Translations under genes and position numbers: made by a program | Notes under the pieces: model-generated | Seen by the model: only the letters and a program-made list of their open reading frames with translations | Told to the model about the DNA's origin: nothing | The model's database searches: none | Shown here: positions 1 through 10,767 of the stretch, one piece after another | How the letters are laid out: each line of letters opens with the position of its first letter | Numbering within the stretch: position 1 is the first letter of the stretch | NCBI RefSeq assembly: GCF_018446385.1 | Contig: NC_056002.1 | Span: forward strand, 28,320,636 to 28,384,635 | Length of the DNA: 64,000 bases | Direction: 5' to 3' | Source of the DNA: Zingiber officinale | Lineage: Eukaryota > Streptophyta > Magnoliopsida > Zingiberales > Zingiberaceae

Positions 1-2060
1 GACTGTTCGATCAGTGAAGAAGGCGGTGTTCTCTAAGGTAGATCTCGGATCGAGTTATCATCGGGTAAAGGTCAAAGAGGATATACCAAGACGTGGAACG
101 GATCGGACACTACGAGTTCGTGGTCATGCCCTTTGGCGTGACCAATGCTCCACTACCTTCATGGATCTCATGAACAGAGTATTCAGGAGTATTTAGATAA
201 GTTTGTTATTGTGTTTATCGATGACATTCTTATCTACTCAGAACTCGGGAAGAACATGCAGAGCACCTGAAACTAGTATTGCAGACACTTCAGCAGAAGC
301 TTTACGCCAAGTTCACGAAATGTGAATTTTGGCTAGATCAGTGTCCTTGGGTCACGTCATCTCAAGGATGGTATTATGGTAGATCCGGCAAGATGAAAGC
401 GGTAAATCTGGAAGCGGTAGAAGAACGCCGGTGAGATCGGGAGCTTTACGGGATTAGCGAGGATATTACAGGAAGTTTGTAGAGATTTCTCCGGGATAGC
501 CTCCCCGACAACTCTTACCGGAAAGAGCAGAAATTTCGGTGGACAGGTGAGAAGCTTGTGAGCTAAAGGAGATTGACCGGTGCTCCCATTTTGGCTCTAC
601 CGGACGACACTGACATCTCTAGTGATGCCTCTAAGTTGGGACTAGGAGCGACTGATGCAAAATGGCAAGGTGATGGACTATGCCTCGAGACAACTCAAGG
701 ATTATGAGAAGAATTACCCTACTCATGACCTTGAGCTTGCGGCAGTAGTGTTCGCTCTCAAAATTTGGAGACATTACTTATATGAAGCTCAGTGCAGAGT
801 GTATACATCATAGTCTGAAGTACTTCTTCACTCGGAAGGATCTGAATATGCGACAGCGCATATTCGAGCTGGTCAAGGACTACGATATAGACATCCTCTA
901 CCATCCGGGGAAAGCCAATAAGGTAGCGGATGCACTTAGCAGAAATGCGGTGCTACCTTATTATCTCTTACACCATGTCACCGCCCCTACGAAGGAGATC
1001 GTGGATTTCGGTCTCGAGCTCATCGTGGGACAGCTCTACTATGACCTTAGAGTCTACCTTGCTTGGTGATATTCATCAGCTCGGGATCGGGACCCCGAGA
1101 TTGAGAAAATCAAGCAAGGGCTAGCGTAATCAGAAAGTAGAGAAGTGTCCGATGGCGGGGTGTTGTATTTTGGCGACAGACTACGTGTTCCGGATCGGGA
1201 GGAGCTACGGAGGCAGATTTTAGATGAGGCTCACGGACTCCCTACGCGATGCATCCGGGCTCCACCAAAATGTATCAAGACACAAGAAACGCTTTTGGTG
1301 GCGGGATGAGCGAGACATCGCCAGAATATGTTAGCATCTGCCTCACAGCCGGAGGGTCAAGGCGGAACATCGCGACCGGGAGGAGTTCGGCCTATCTGAT
1401 TCGAATGGAAGTGGAGGATATCTCCATGGACTTCATAGTGGGATTACCCGGAACCACGAATGGTTTTGACGCCATCGGTAATAGTCGACGGGTTGACTAA
1501 ATCAGCCCACTTTTAGCTATCAAGATATCCTACTCTATGGAGAAGCTAGCTCGGTTGTATCTCCGGAGATTGTCGATTGCATGGAGTCCCACGAACCATT
1601 ATATCGAACAGAGACAGCAGGTTTACATCACACTTACGGAAGTGTGTACAGTCACTATGGGCACCAGTTAAAATTAGCACAACCTTCCATCCTCAGACGG
1701 ATGGTCGGGCGAGTAAATCAGGTACTCAAGATATGCTCCGAGCTTGTGCCCTAGATTTCAAGGAAGTTGGTGCAAATATCCGAGTCTAGCGTAATTTGCA
1801 TACAACAACAGTTATCGAGCCACTATCGGCATGGCACCCTATGAGGCACTCTATGGGCGGAGGTGCGATCACCAATCTGGCGGTATGAGAGTGGGAGCAG
1901 AAGGAACTAGAGCTTCAGACAGATCTAGTAGCAGATACCACAGCGGCCATACAGTTCGCAGAGGATAGAGGCGAGCCTGAGGCCGTCGGAAGAGCTATCT
2001 GGATACAGCCGAGACCCTTAGAGTTTTCAGTTGGGGATACAGTTTTCCTCAGAGTAGCTC
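1..2060 (+). pseudogene. Ty3/gypsy chromovirus pol remnant (RT, RNase H, integrase)
   Basis: Polyprotein of a Tekay/Del-like LTR retrotransposon, entered from the left inside the reverse transcriptase and readable only by changing frame many times. Visible landmarks in order: RT palm (KVDLGSSYH near 40-65), an intact [10 protein letters not shown] catalytic box at 211-240, RNase H at about 661-960 ([16 protein letters not shown] and [14 protein letters not shown]), and integrase at about 1230-1800 (SMDFIVGLP, ISNRDSRF, FHPQTDG). Small indels and stops are scattered through 240-1900, so no functional protein can be made. It continues into the intact-frame C-terminal part at 2063-2446 and ends at the PPT and 3' LTR. 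Lineage is inferred from the C-terminal chromodomain and the TGTAACG LTR start. The superfamily is certain; the Tekay assignment is likely. Confidence 0.9.
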
Positions 2061-2062
2061 CC

Positions 2063-2446
2063 ATGAAGGGAGTCATGCGTTTTGGGAAGAAGGGCAAGCT
2101 AGCTCCCAGATATGTGGGACCATACCTTATCACGAAGAGAGTGGGCAAGGTAGCATATGAGCTAGAGCTACCTCAGGAGATGTCAGCTGTCCACAATGTA
2201 TTTCATGTCTCTATGCCGAAGAAGCATATTCCAGACGCCACCCAGGTGATTGAGCCCCAGTTGGTACAGGTCCGTGATGATCTCAGCTATGACAGTCGGC
2301 CTATTCAGATAATAGACCGAGCAGTAAAGAAATTGCGGAACAAGGAAGTACCATTAGTCAAAGTTATTTGGCACAATCACACAGCAGATGAGGCAACTTG
2401 GGAGACAGAAGCCAGCATGAGACAGAAGTACCCAGAATTGTTCTAA
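2063..2446 (+). pseudogene. Integrase C-terminus with chromodomain (Tekay-like)
   Basis: An open segment of 127 codons forming the last part of the same pol. Residues about 15-45 carry the integrase GPY/F-type module (YVGPYLITKRVGKVAYELELP-like run, ending in NVFHVS). Residues about 78-127 form a chromodomain with the WETEASMRQKYPELF-type end, followed by TAA. In chromoviruses this domain tethers the integrase to marked chromatin during insertion. The first Met is internal to pol, so this is not a separate gene. It is striking that this last 400 bp stays in frame while the upstream 1.9 kb is riddled with indels. It ends 35 bp before the LTR. Confidence 0.85.
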
Positions 2447-2470
2447 GTTCGAGGACGAACTTTTTATAAG

Positions 2471-2481
2471 GTATGGGGGAT
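2471..2481 (+). other. Polypurine tract of the Tekay-like element
   Basis: The purine-rich run gtatgggggat abuts the TGTAACG start of the LTR. This is the usual primer site for plus-strand DNA synthesis. Confidence 0.75.
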
Positions 2482-2607
2482 TGTAACGCCCGAAAATTCT
2501 CAAACTTGCATTAGAATTATTCTACGATTTTTCTGGAATTTCTAGATATTTTTCCGGAATTTTCCGAGTAGCTGAAGTAGCAAAAATAATTAGAACCATA
2601 GGATAGC

Positions 2608-2684
2608 TTAGGCGGGAATCGAACCCGGGACCTATGGTGTAAAGGATAATGTTAGTAACCGGTTGAACCCAGCAGGGCCGTGCT
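2608..2684 (-). other. tRNA-like module with B box, antisense inside LTR
   Basis: On the minus strand this stretch has a perfect B-box-like GGTTCGATTCC (2615-2625) and, about 45 bp upstream of it, an A-box-like TGGGTTCAACCGG (2659-2671), the order and spacing of a Pol III type 2 promoter. It does not fold as a credible tRNA and I do not call a tRNA gene. The same kind of module recurs in the related solo LTR. Confidence 0.5.
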
Positions 2685-4313
2685 GAAAGAAAAGAGAATT
2701 AGTTAAATTTATATTCGAGTTGGTTAAATAAACCACTTAATATAAATAGAGGAACTTAAGTTGGGTTGGTTTATTTTAGAATTGGTTTGGCACCTCTCCT
2801 CCCTCTCCAAACCCTCAACGCCGACGCCACCCTCCTCTTCCTCTTTCTCTCTCGGCGCCCAAGCCCAAGGGCTCTCGGATCACCTTCCGGCGACGACTCC
2901 AACACGAAAAAGGTTCATCTCCGCGAGGGGAACGCGAAGACGCGAGCGAATCGTCGAGAAGTCGTCTCCACCGGAATTCCTAGCGATAAGAATCGTAAGA
3001 AATTACGAATAGAAGGTAAGAAACCCCTCACCTGCAGTATAATAGCTCCGTTTGGATTTTCTATGTATCAGATTAGTAATATGCAGATTTGGTTGACTTG
3101 TAAACCCTCCTCTCAGATTTAGGGATTTAGTTGAGCACCTTTAGATGGGCCGGACACGCCTACCCTCTTTAGTTGGGGTTGTAGACCTTGTCGGGTGCCT
3201 AAAGGTGATCTTCCTAATAAAGAGGAGAGTTGGGGCACACTAAGTGTTCGACAAAATAACTAGATCAGTAAAAATGCAACTTAGGCATTTTAATAGTACA
3301 GTTAAATGCATTAGAAGCGTTTAAAACAGTAAATCAGTTTATCTTAGCTATATGGGACTACGGTCCAATGGGTGGGCTCCCACAGTCGCCTCTAGGTTCA
3401 GACAACCTAGCTCTAGGTTCAGATAACCTAGAAACAGCATGTTATATCAGTTAGCTATAGATATTAGTATTTTATTTTCAGTGGCACTGTACTGGATTAG
3501 ATATCCATTGGGTTGGACTCCCACAGTCGTCCCTAGGTTCAGACAACCTAGTAAACCCTGCTAAATTCGGGACTTGCAACCCCGGGTCTAGTAGGGATGC
3601 GCGCACAGCAAGTACAGTTGCCGGGCCCAACAGCATGTTTATTATTTTCACTTATTATGTATTAGTTTTCAAAACTCAAAAACAGTTATGCTAGTTGAGT
3701 TTGATTGCAGCTTCAGTTTAGTTAGTTTAGCTCAGTATTATATTTCAGTTCAGTTCTCTATGTTAGCTTTATAATTGGTTGTATGCTATGCCATGACTAG
3801 TTCAGTATGCTATGTTTATATGATTGTATGCCATGCCATGCTAGCCTGTCCAGTAGGTTTTCGAATAGCATGTTTTCAAATCATAACTGCATCGTATGCA
3901 TGATTTTGTGAGGTAGATGGCTTCTTACTAAGCGTTAGCTTACAGATACTACTTTTCTTATACTGCAGATACAGGTAAAAGAAAAGTGGATTAGCAGTGG
4001 AGGCTGGAGGTCAATGCAGATGAGGGTGTGTGTGTGTGGAACTGGAATGAAAGATCTCAGGGATCTAACAAGTTTTAGTTATGCATTAGAACTCGTTAGC
4101 ATTTACTTTCAGCTTATTAGTTTTGATACTTTCACTTTCATGCAATTTAGATTTGGGACGCATTGAACTATGAAAGAATGTTTTAAAATGTCAGTAATCA
4201 TGTTAGAATGTTATTACATGTTATTAGAATAGTTTATTATGCAGTAGGTAGTTGTTAGATTGTATTTTGGCACACCAGAGTGCTGAAATCAGAGTTCCCG
4301 GCCGAAATCAGAA

Positions 4314-4577
4314 CTCTGATCGGTCTCCAGACCGATCAGAGCCTGGGCAGTGCCACTGGATCGGTCAGCCGACCGATCCAGACGGATACTGTACGCTACA
4401 GTAACCTCCTGGATCGGTCAGCCAACCGATCCGGCATGAGACAGTAGCGTCCCAGGAGATTCCGGGTGCCTGGATCGGTCTGTCGACCGATCCAGCCACA
4501 CCTAGATCGGTCTGCCGACCGATCCAGCTGGGGACAGTAGCGATGCATCAGCAGATCGGTCTGTGGATCGATCCGGA
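4314..4577. repeat. Array of about six GATCGGTC/GACCGATC palindromes
   Basis: Units of about 24-28 bp with arms GATCGGTC and GACCGATC around a 4-nt centre (tcca, agcc, tgtc, tgcc), separated by 15-60 bp of unrelated sequence. Flanking arm bases also pair and differ between units: CTCT...AGAG in the first (4314-4341), CTG...CAG in the next ones. The last unit (4552-4577) is degraded. It lies near the 3' end of the Tekay-like LTR. Confidence 0.8.
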
Positions 4578-4809
4578 GGGTGTTACCAGTTGTAAATCCC
4601 TCCCCTAGCATGTGTACGACTCCGAGTTACACCCTTTAGCATGTATATAATCAAGAAAAGTAACAGCTTAGCAAATGTTAGTATCGGAGTTAACATTAAT
4701 CAGATAATTAGCAAAATTTTCAATTTAGACCAGTTTTTCGCACAGTATAGCTTAGCAGTAATGTAGCGATTCGCCTTACAGCCTAGTAGTTAGAAGGTGG
4801 GTCGTTACA

Positions 4810-5412
4810 AGAGATCTGCCGAGTCGCTGCAAGGAAGAAGGCTTTAATCCTGATGCCTCCTTCGCAACAGTTACATCCCAATCGATTGGAGAGGCTTGAA
4901 TCGAGCGATCGATCGATTCAGAGCGCCTCTATGCTCTGCTGAAAAGTCCTGAATCGATTGCCCGATCGATTCAACCTTCATCACATCGCACGCAATTTCC
5001 AGTTGCCAATCGATCGATCAATTGATTGGGAAGAGTTTTGTGCGCGCGATATAAGTTCCCAATCGATCGACCGATCGATTGGGCTGCTGTTTATCGCAAC
5101 ACTCTCCCAATCGATCAACCGATCGATTGGGCTTCGGTTCAATCGATTGGTTGATCGATTGCCTCAACCTTAACTTGCCTAAACTCAAGTCCAAGGTTCC
5201 CAAATCCAACATTTGGTCAATAGTGACCTGTTGGAACTCCTCATGCCTAGCATTCGGTCAACCTTGACCTGTCGGGACTTTTTCACCAAGTGTCTAGTCA
5301 ATCTTTTGACCCACTTGTACTTTTCTCCTCGTGCTAAGTGTCCGGTCAACCTTCACCCATTTGGACTTACCGTCTCGTGCCAAGTGTCTGATCCTTTATG
5401 ACCCACTTGGAC
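4810..5412 (-). repeat. Fragment of a copia-type LTR related to the 26658-28455 solo LTR
   Basis: No gene is present. The block order here is palindromes (4877-5162), then ggtcaaccttgacctg-type repeats, then ccaagtgtccggtcaacc-type repeats up to the start of copia A. This is the reverse complement of the order at 27290-27925. It is therefore read as a truncated, oppositely oriented copy of that LTR family. The first 60 bp match nothing else I recognise. Confidence 0.6.
4877..5162. repeat. Array of about seven AATCGATC/GATCGATT palindromes
   Basis: Units such as CCCAATCGATC-gac-CGATCGATTGGG, with outer arm pairs that vary together (CCCAAT...ATTGGG in some units, TGAAT...ATTCA in others). It is the same motif family as the array at 27593-27925 and uses a different core from the array at 4314-4577. 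Confidence 0.8.
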
Positions 5413-5831
5413 TATTGGACCCCAAGGTGTTTTGATGTGATCAAACAAGTTAAGTTATGTCCTGTTTTAGTTTAATCCTTGTGTCTAAGTGTGCAGGAGC
5501 TTAGGAGCACAAAAGTCAAGCGGAAGATGCGACTAGCGAGAAGGACGGCACGGGAGAGAGCCGACGGGCTCGGTTCATCCGAGGGACAAGGTGACTGCGG
5601 AAGAGTACATCGATGGATGAGAAGAACGTACACGACATTCGAGGGACGAGAAACTGGGAAGGAACACTGCTCGAGGAGAAGGCCGGAACTTGGGTTCGGG
5701 TGAGCCCTATTCCGGATGGCCGAGATCACCCAAGCTAGTGGAACCGGAGTGGAAGACCCGGACCGAGGCAAGCAGCACCGAAGCAGAGAGCCCGGACTAG
5801 AGAGTCAACTTGGTTGACTTAGTGGTCCGGA

Positions 5832-5988
5832 CACCCGGATCCATTCCGGGCGCCCAGACCATCCAGGCACCCAGAACCATTCTGGGTGCTCGGAGTTGGA
5901 ATATATCCAGATCTCGGTCAAATCGAGATCCGTGAATTGGGAATAAAGTTTTATACCCCCTAGGGCACCCGGAACCCTTCGAGGCGCC
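5832..5988. repeat. Hairpin units upstream of the copia A LTR TATA box
   Basis: GC-rich inverted repeats around a short conserved loop: CACCCGGA-tccat-TCCGGGCG (5832-5852), CACCCAGA-accat-TCTGGGTG (5868-5888) and a decayed third (5966-5988). A G-C pair in one unit is an A-T pair in the next. The group ends about 10 bp before the TATA-like sequence. Confidence 0.65.
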
Positions 5989-5998
5989 CCGACCAAGG

Positions 5999-6006
5999 TT
6001 ATAAAT
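5999..6006 (+). promoter_or_regulatory. TATA-like box of the copia A LTR
   Basis: ttataaat lies directly downstream of the hairpin array and about 590 bp into the LTR, in the position expected for the U3/R boundary. Not tested beyond position and sequence. Confidence 0.5.
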
Positions 6007-6303
6007 CAACCCTTGGTCCAGAAGCTTTTCAACAATCACAAGTAATTCAATTCCAGCACTCGTACACTTCATTTAAGAGTTAAGCTTCTATTTCTTGTGC
6101 GTTAACGTTGTAAGAGGCTTCTCCGCCTAGAGGAGATTTTTTAGTACGCTTTTCATCTACCTTAGATTAACAACCTCCCCGGTTGTAACCAAGTAAATTG
6201 TGAGTCTCATTTTTTTCTGTTCTATTTTATTTACTCTGTTTGTGTAAGTGTTTTAGTTGAAAATCCAAGAAAGGGATTATTTTATTTTGTAGGGCAATTC
6301 ACC

Positions 6304-9300
6304 TGTAACGACCACCCTTCTTACTACTTCTATTCTCTAAGAGTGACCGTTACTTAACTACTAACTCTACTTAACCGGTATGATTAAAAATCACATGGAA
6401 ACCCTACCGAAAAATTTCGACAGAGTCTCCCCTGTACCGGTGACCTTATTCAACAATACATGCAATATATACTCAGCCACAAGCGGCTGGAACACATATC
6501 AATCAACCACGCAGTATAATAAATCCAAAATAAAGAAAACAATACCACAACTCATCACACCATATCACAATTCTTCTACTATGTCCTAATCACATCAAAA
6601 TAACAAATGTTATATCAAATACTCCTAACATAGCAAAAGACAATGGAAACTAAAATAAAACTTCTTTCTTAGTCCCAAGGCTTCCATAGTCCTGGCATCA
6701 CATCTCCTTGTCGCCTTCCTTTCTATATGTTTTCCTTTCCTGTATCTGCAGTAAGAGGAAGTGCAGTCTATAAGCAAAATTTGCTTAGTAAGCGCTATCT
6801 AACTCACAAAAACACGAATATGCATGTATACGAAAAGAACTAGAAACTATATGCTCTAAAAAGAAATAAAGCATAAACATAACTGCTCATATCAAACTAA
6901 TAGCAAAGAAAAACTAAGGAATCTACTCATGTAATTCTAATAGCTAATCATGCTACTCATCTAACAGGTAAACATGAAAACTACTCATCCATTATATAAA
7001 CATGGTAGAATAAAGAACTAAACTTACTGATTTTTAGAACTATATGAACCTTATTTCATTTGTTTTAAACTTAATCTTTAATACTTTATGTTTATGTAAA
7101 ACTCGTTTTACTTGTTCAAAAACCTATACTTATAATACTTCAAAATAATAATCAACTTCTCTTGGGCCCGACAACTGTGCTTTTACTTTTGTAACGACCT
7201 GACCCATTCGGCGGCCCATTTGGCGACCCTCAGGTCGTCGACCGTCGACCGTCGGCCGTGCCGTTACTACTAGGTTATCTGAACCTAGGGACGACTATGG
7301 GAGCCAAACCCAAGGACAACTGAGAATCCAGTACAATGCCACTGATAAAAGTAAAATACTTGTTATCTTTTAATACTTATAATATATAATGCCTTGGCAT
7401 TTTAATAAGCACCTTGTGTGCCAAAATCCCTAAAGTCTTGACTTAGGGATCTACTTAAGCCTTGGCCTTTTTCTTTCTTTTCTTTATCTGTCTTATACTT
7501 TTCTTTATCTTTCTTATACCTTTCTTAAACCCAAATTACTGTTAGGATATCTTTCGTATGCATCTATGAATGAAACTAACTATGTAACACATAACCATGC
7601 ATAGAATACAAAAGAAATCTGCACATACAATACTTATAAAAAATCTGCACTAATGCTTAACAGAAATCTGCATACTAGCTTGATAAAAATCTGCATAATA
7701 GCTTAACAGAAATCTGCATACTAGCTTAACAAAATTTGCACTTGCTTAACAGAAATTCTGCAAAGAAACTTAACAAAAGAAACATATTCTGGCTAGTACA
7801 GATTTTCATCGTCTCTCACACTTCCTTTCCATAATATAACTAATACACAGCTTATCTGGAATTCACTCAATAAAGATATTATAACTCGTATTCCACTTAA
7901 AATTCTAGAATCAGCCAAGCACATATGTTATCCATATACTTGAATGGAAGTAGCATAACTAAACCTCAAGCTCAGATTCAACATAAACAATTTATCTAAA
8001 CCTCATGCTCAGATTTAATGTAAGCAAATTATCTAAACCTCATGCTCAGATTTAACATAAGCAGATTATCTAAACAGAAACTCCAAAGTGGGGTTGTTTG
8101 TGCCCATTTCATAGCTAGAACTAATACTTATACTTTAACAAAGGGTTGTCCTTGCCCATTAAATAACACTAAAAAGGTCTAAACTTGTTAGAACTTGAAA
8201 CTCTAGCACTTCCGAAATTCTTTATGGCTAAATCCGAAGGTAAAGTTTCCATCCTTAATTTACGTCATCAACATTTGATCATCATATTTTCAAAATCCAA
8301 CAATCCCTTAAATCTATGCATTTTCTTCCCATAAATCAATCAATATAATATCTATCTCAATTCATGGTTTCAAGGTTATTACAGAAATCACTATATGCTT
8401 AAAAAAACTTGTTATACTTACAACCTTTTTCTTTTTTCAGTTCTAAATCTCTGTTATTTAAACAATGCAAGGAACACAAAGCAGCATATCCTTAAACTGC
8501 ATCAAATCTGCATGCAAGCTCTAAAACTAGTATAGGATTAATGGGTTGTTCTTGTTCATCATATAGCACAAGAGGAATGGGTTGTTCTAACTAATTAAGG
8601 AAGCATAAGAAACTAAATCTGAAACTGAAATCTCATACTTATATAAAGTAATAGAATCCTCAAGAAGTCAACTTGCTGAATTGAAACTTAAAGATGCATT
8701 ACTGGTTGGAATGCCTTTGAAACAGCTGATGATAAACTAGAATTGTATGCTTTCTTAGGGTGTATACTGATCTAGATGCATAAAGCAATCCCAGGTATTA
8801 GTTAATTCTAGTTTCTTCATTAACCATCTTATAACTCACACATCAATTCCAATTGTCCAACAAACTGAAACCAACTCAGAAATCAAACACCCATCACCAC
8901 TAAAACCTCAAATCCAAATCAAAACTGAAATCCGTAGCCCTCCCAAGAAGCATGAACCACATTGTACTCATGATACAAGCTCCTAGATTTGTCCCCCAAT
9001 TCACCACGAGCTTACAAAACACAAATACCACAAATGAACAGGTTACAATCTTCTAAGTCCATCCTAGAAATTTTCAGCACCTTCACCAAGAGCAAGATCG
9101 CATTAAAGAAACAAATCTAAACTATTCTCAACCAAAAACATCTAGTAGGAGTAGTGCAGGGAAAGCAAATCGGGTTCAAAGACTTCTCAAATCTGTCCCA
9201 TGGGATCAAAACCACTACGACGAAGTAAAGCCGCATCACATAGCATGAAACTAAGTAGCATAGAATCCGTTCAAAAGCACAAAGCACCTACAATCTGACC

Positions 9301-10089
9301 CAAAGCTTTCAGGAAAAAGGAAAAGAACAATCGGAGCTATCCTACTGCAGGTGAGTAGCGACTTACATCGTGTTCTTGAACTCACAGTCGAAGAAGGAAG
9401 ACTTCTAGGGTTCGGGTCTCTTGTAATCGTGGCCTCTCTTCGTGTTCACGGGTCCTTCTTGACGAGAGGAGCTCGAATCCGAGAAGAGCTCGCGGAAATC
9501 CCCTTCGGCCGACCACCGGAGACGAAGCTAGGGCTTCGTTTTCCTTCGCTCGGGCAGAATCGGCGCCGACGCCGTTCGTGAGGGAGAAGAGGAATTTTGA
9601 GAGAAATTTTTAGGTTTTAGGAAAAGGATTTAAAACTTATACTCAAGGTTATTTTCGTTTCCAACTATAGCTTAAATGGAATTTTTCTCCTTTTTTAATA
9701 ACAAACGATCGCAAGCATAGTCGGTTGGCTGCCTTTTGCTTAAGGCTCGGGTTGCGGGTTCGAAACTCAGCTGCAACCATTTTCTGCCCATTAATTCTTG
9801 TTATTAATTTCTACTCATTAAATAAAATTCTCCCTTTATTTGATTAAGTAACAATTACTAGCCCAGTTGGTTAGCCAGGTTTTGCTCGGGTCAGGGGTTG
9901 CCGGTTCGAGCCTCCGCTTGGATATTTTTTGTCACAACATCTTTCTTTTGGTAAAAATACCAAACGACCTCCAAAAATTTCATAAAAATACTCTAAAAAT
10001 TTCTAAAAATCTATAAAATTTTCTATAGCATTTCTAAATATTTTTGAATTATTTTTGGGGCTTAAAATGAGGAAATTTGGGTCGTTACA
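6304..10089 (-). mobile_element. Tekay-like solo LTR with 5-bp TSD
   Basis: 3786 bp, TGTAACGACC at both tips when read from either end, flanked by perfect TCACC duplications (6299-6303 and 10090-10094). There is no internal domain, so it is a solo LTR produced by recombination between two LTRs. Orientation is minus: the tRNA-like modules lie near its 5' tip, and the blocks near 7160-7310 align in reverse with 3500-3620 of the other Tekay-like LTR. It interrupts the 5' LTR of copia A 34 bp before its end. The interior is AT-rich with no credible gene; short reading frames near 6380 and 9351 are not conserved features. Confidence 0.92.
9718..9922 (+). other. Two tandem tRNA-like modules, antisense to the LTR
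   Basis: First module: GGTTCGAAACT (9757-9767) preceded by cggttggct. Second: TAGCCCAGTTGG (9859-9870, A-box-like) and GGTTCGAGCC (9903-9912, B-box-like) at typical spacing. Relative to the LTR both are antisense, as in the 2482-4809 LTR. I see no intact tRNA cloverleaf. Confidence 0.5.
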
Positions 10090-10130
10090 TCACCCCTCTC
10101 CTCTTACCGACCTCCAAAGGGACCAACAAG

Positions 10131-10142
10131 TGGTATCAGAGC
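10131..10142 (+). other. Primer binding site of copia A
   Basis: tggtatcagagc, the standard plant copia PBS complementary to the 3' end of initiator methionine tRNA, two bases after the LTR end. Confidence 0.9.
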
Positions 10143-10188
10143 AAGGACGCTTCAGAAGGACTAACCGCCGACCGAAGCAACGCAACCA

Positions 10189-10767
10189 ATGGCTGGACCA
10201 AGCATCGTTCCACCAAAATTCGAGGGAGACTTCGCACACTGGAAGCGTCGTATGGAGGTATTTCTGAAAACCGATTTCGAAATTTGTCTAATTATAAAAT
10301 ATGATTTTGTAGTTCCTACGAATCAGAATGGAGAAGAAAAAGAAGAGAATCTTTGGACAAAGAAGGAACAAAATGATTCCGTTGTAAACAACTGGGCGAA
10401 ATATCACTTGTTGAGCGTGATGTCGCCTCAAGAAGTCAACTGCATCGGAAGCTACTCGTCGGCCAAAGAACTCTGGGAAAAATTCCTGGAACTCCACGAA
10501 GGGACATCCGAAGCCAAACTCGCAAAGAGAGATATACTTCGGAACAAACTAACGAACATCCGTCTGGAAAGAGGTGAGAAAGTAGTCGATCTACATGCAA
10601 AGGTAAAAGAGTTAATTACCAGACTTGAGAATCTCGATGAAACAATAACCAACCGGGACACCATACACTATGCACTCAACGCTTTTCCCAGAACTTTAGA
10701 GTGGACGTCACTCATCGACGCCTACTACATTTCAAAGGACCTGGGGGTAAGTACCCTAGAGGAGTTA
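10189..10767 (+). pseudogene. gag of copia A, N-terminal part
   Basis: Starts with ATG at 10189, 47 bp after the PBS. The translation MAGPSIVPPKFEGDFAHWKR followed by about 170 residues is a UBN2-type copia Gag: the W..WK start, KELWEKFLELHEGTSEAKLAK and LITRLENLDETITN segments are typical. Gag forms the particle that packages element RNA. The frame is open until the junction with copia B at 10767, where the conserved STLEEL motif is cut. The remainder is found after copia B at 16829. Nothing after 10767 in the same frame belongs to this protein. Confidence 0.85.
10747..10767 (+). other. 21-bp junction repeat (copy 1 of 2)
   Basis: The 21 bp beginning gtaagtaccc and ending gaggagtta recur exactly at 16829-16849. 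The first five, gtaag, are the expected TSD of copia B; the other 16 belong downstream of the insertion site and should not be present on this side. See findings. Confidence 0.85.

Larger units (their letters stand above)
2482..4809 (+). repeat. 3' LTR of the Tekay-like element
   Basis: A 2328-bp LTR beginning TGTAACGCCCG directly after the PPT and ending GGTCGTTACA, so it has TG...CA ends with inverted tips. It holds an antisense tRNA-like module (2608-2684), two near-copies of a block around ctaggttcagacaacctag (about 3395-3430 and 3532-3552), and a cluster of palindromes near its 3' end (4314-4577). The minus-strand solo LTR at 6304-10089 shares the ends, the ctaggttcag block and the gttgycgggccc motif, so the two are diverged members of one family. 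The matching 5' LTR lies outside the window, so the TSD cannot be tested. No gene is present. Confidence 0.85.
5413..6303 (+). repeat. 5' LTR of copia A, first part
   Basis: 891 bp from tattggacc to the insertion point of the Tekay-like solo LTR; the last 34 bp of the LTR resume at 10095-10128. The first 70 bp match the 3' LTR start at 18443-18512 (the aaggtgttttgat and gatcaaa-aagttaagtta blocks). A hairpin array (5832-5988) is followed at once by a TATA-like ttataaat at 5999-6006, which is the likely promoter. The 3' third includes gcttctccgcctagaggag, a block also found in the solo LTR at 28205. No coding capacity. Confidence 0.75.

Noticed and set aside
2608..2684. A possible tRNA gene
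   Set aside because: A- and B-box-like motifs are present, but acceptor and anticodon stems do not form a convincing cloverleaf.
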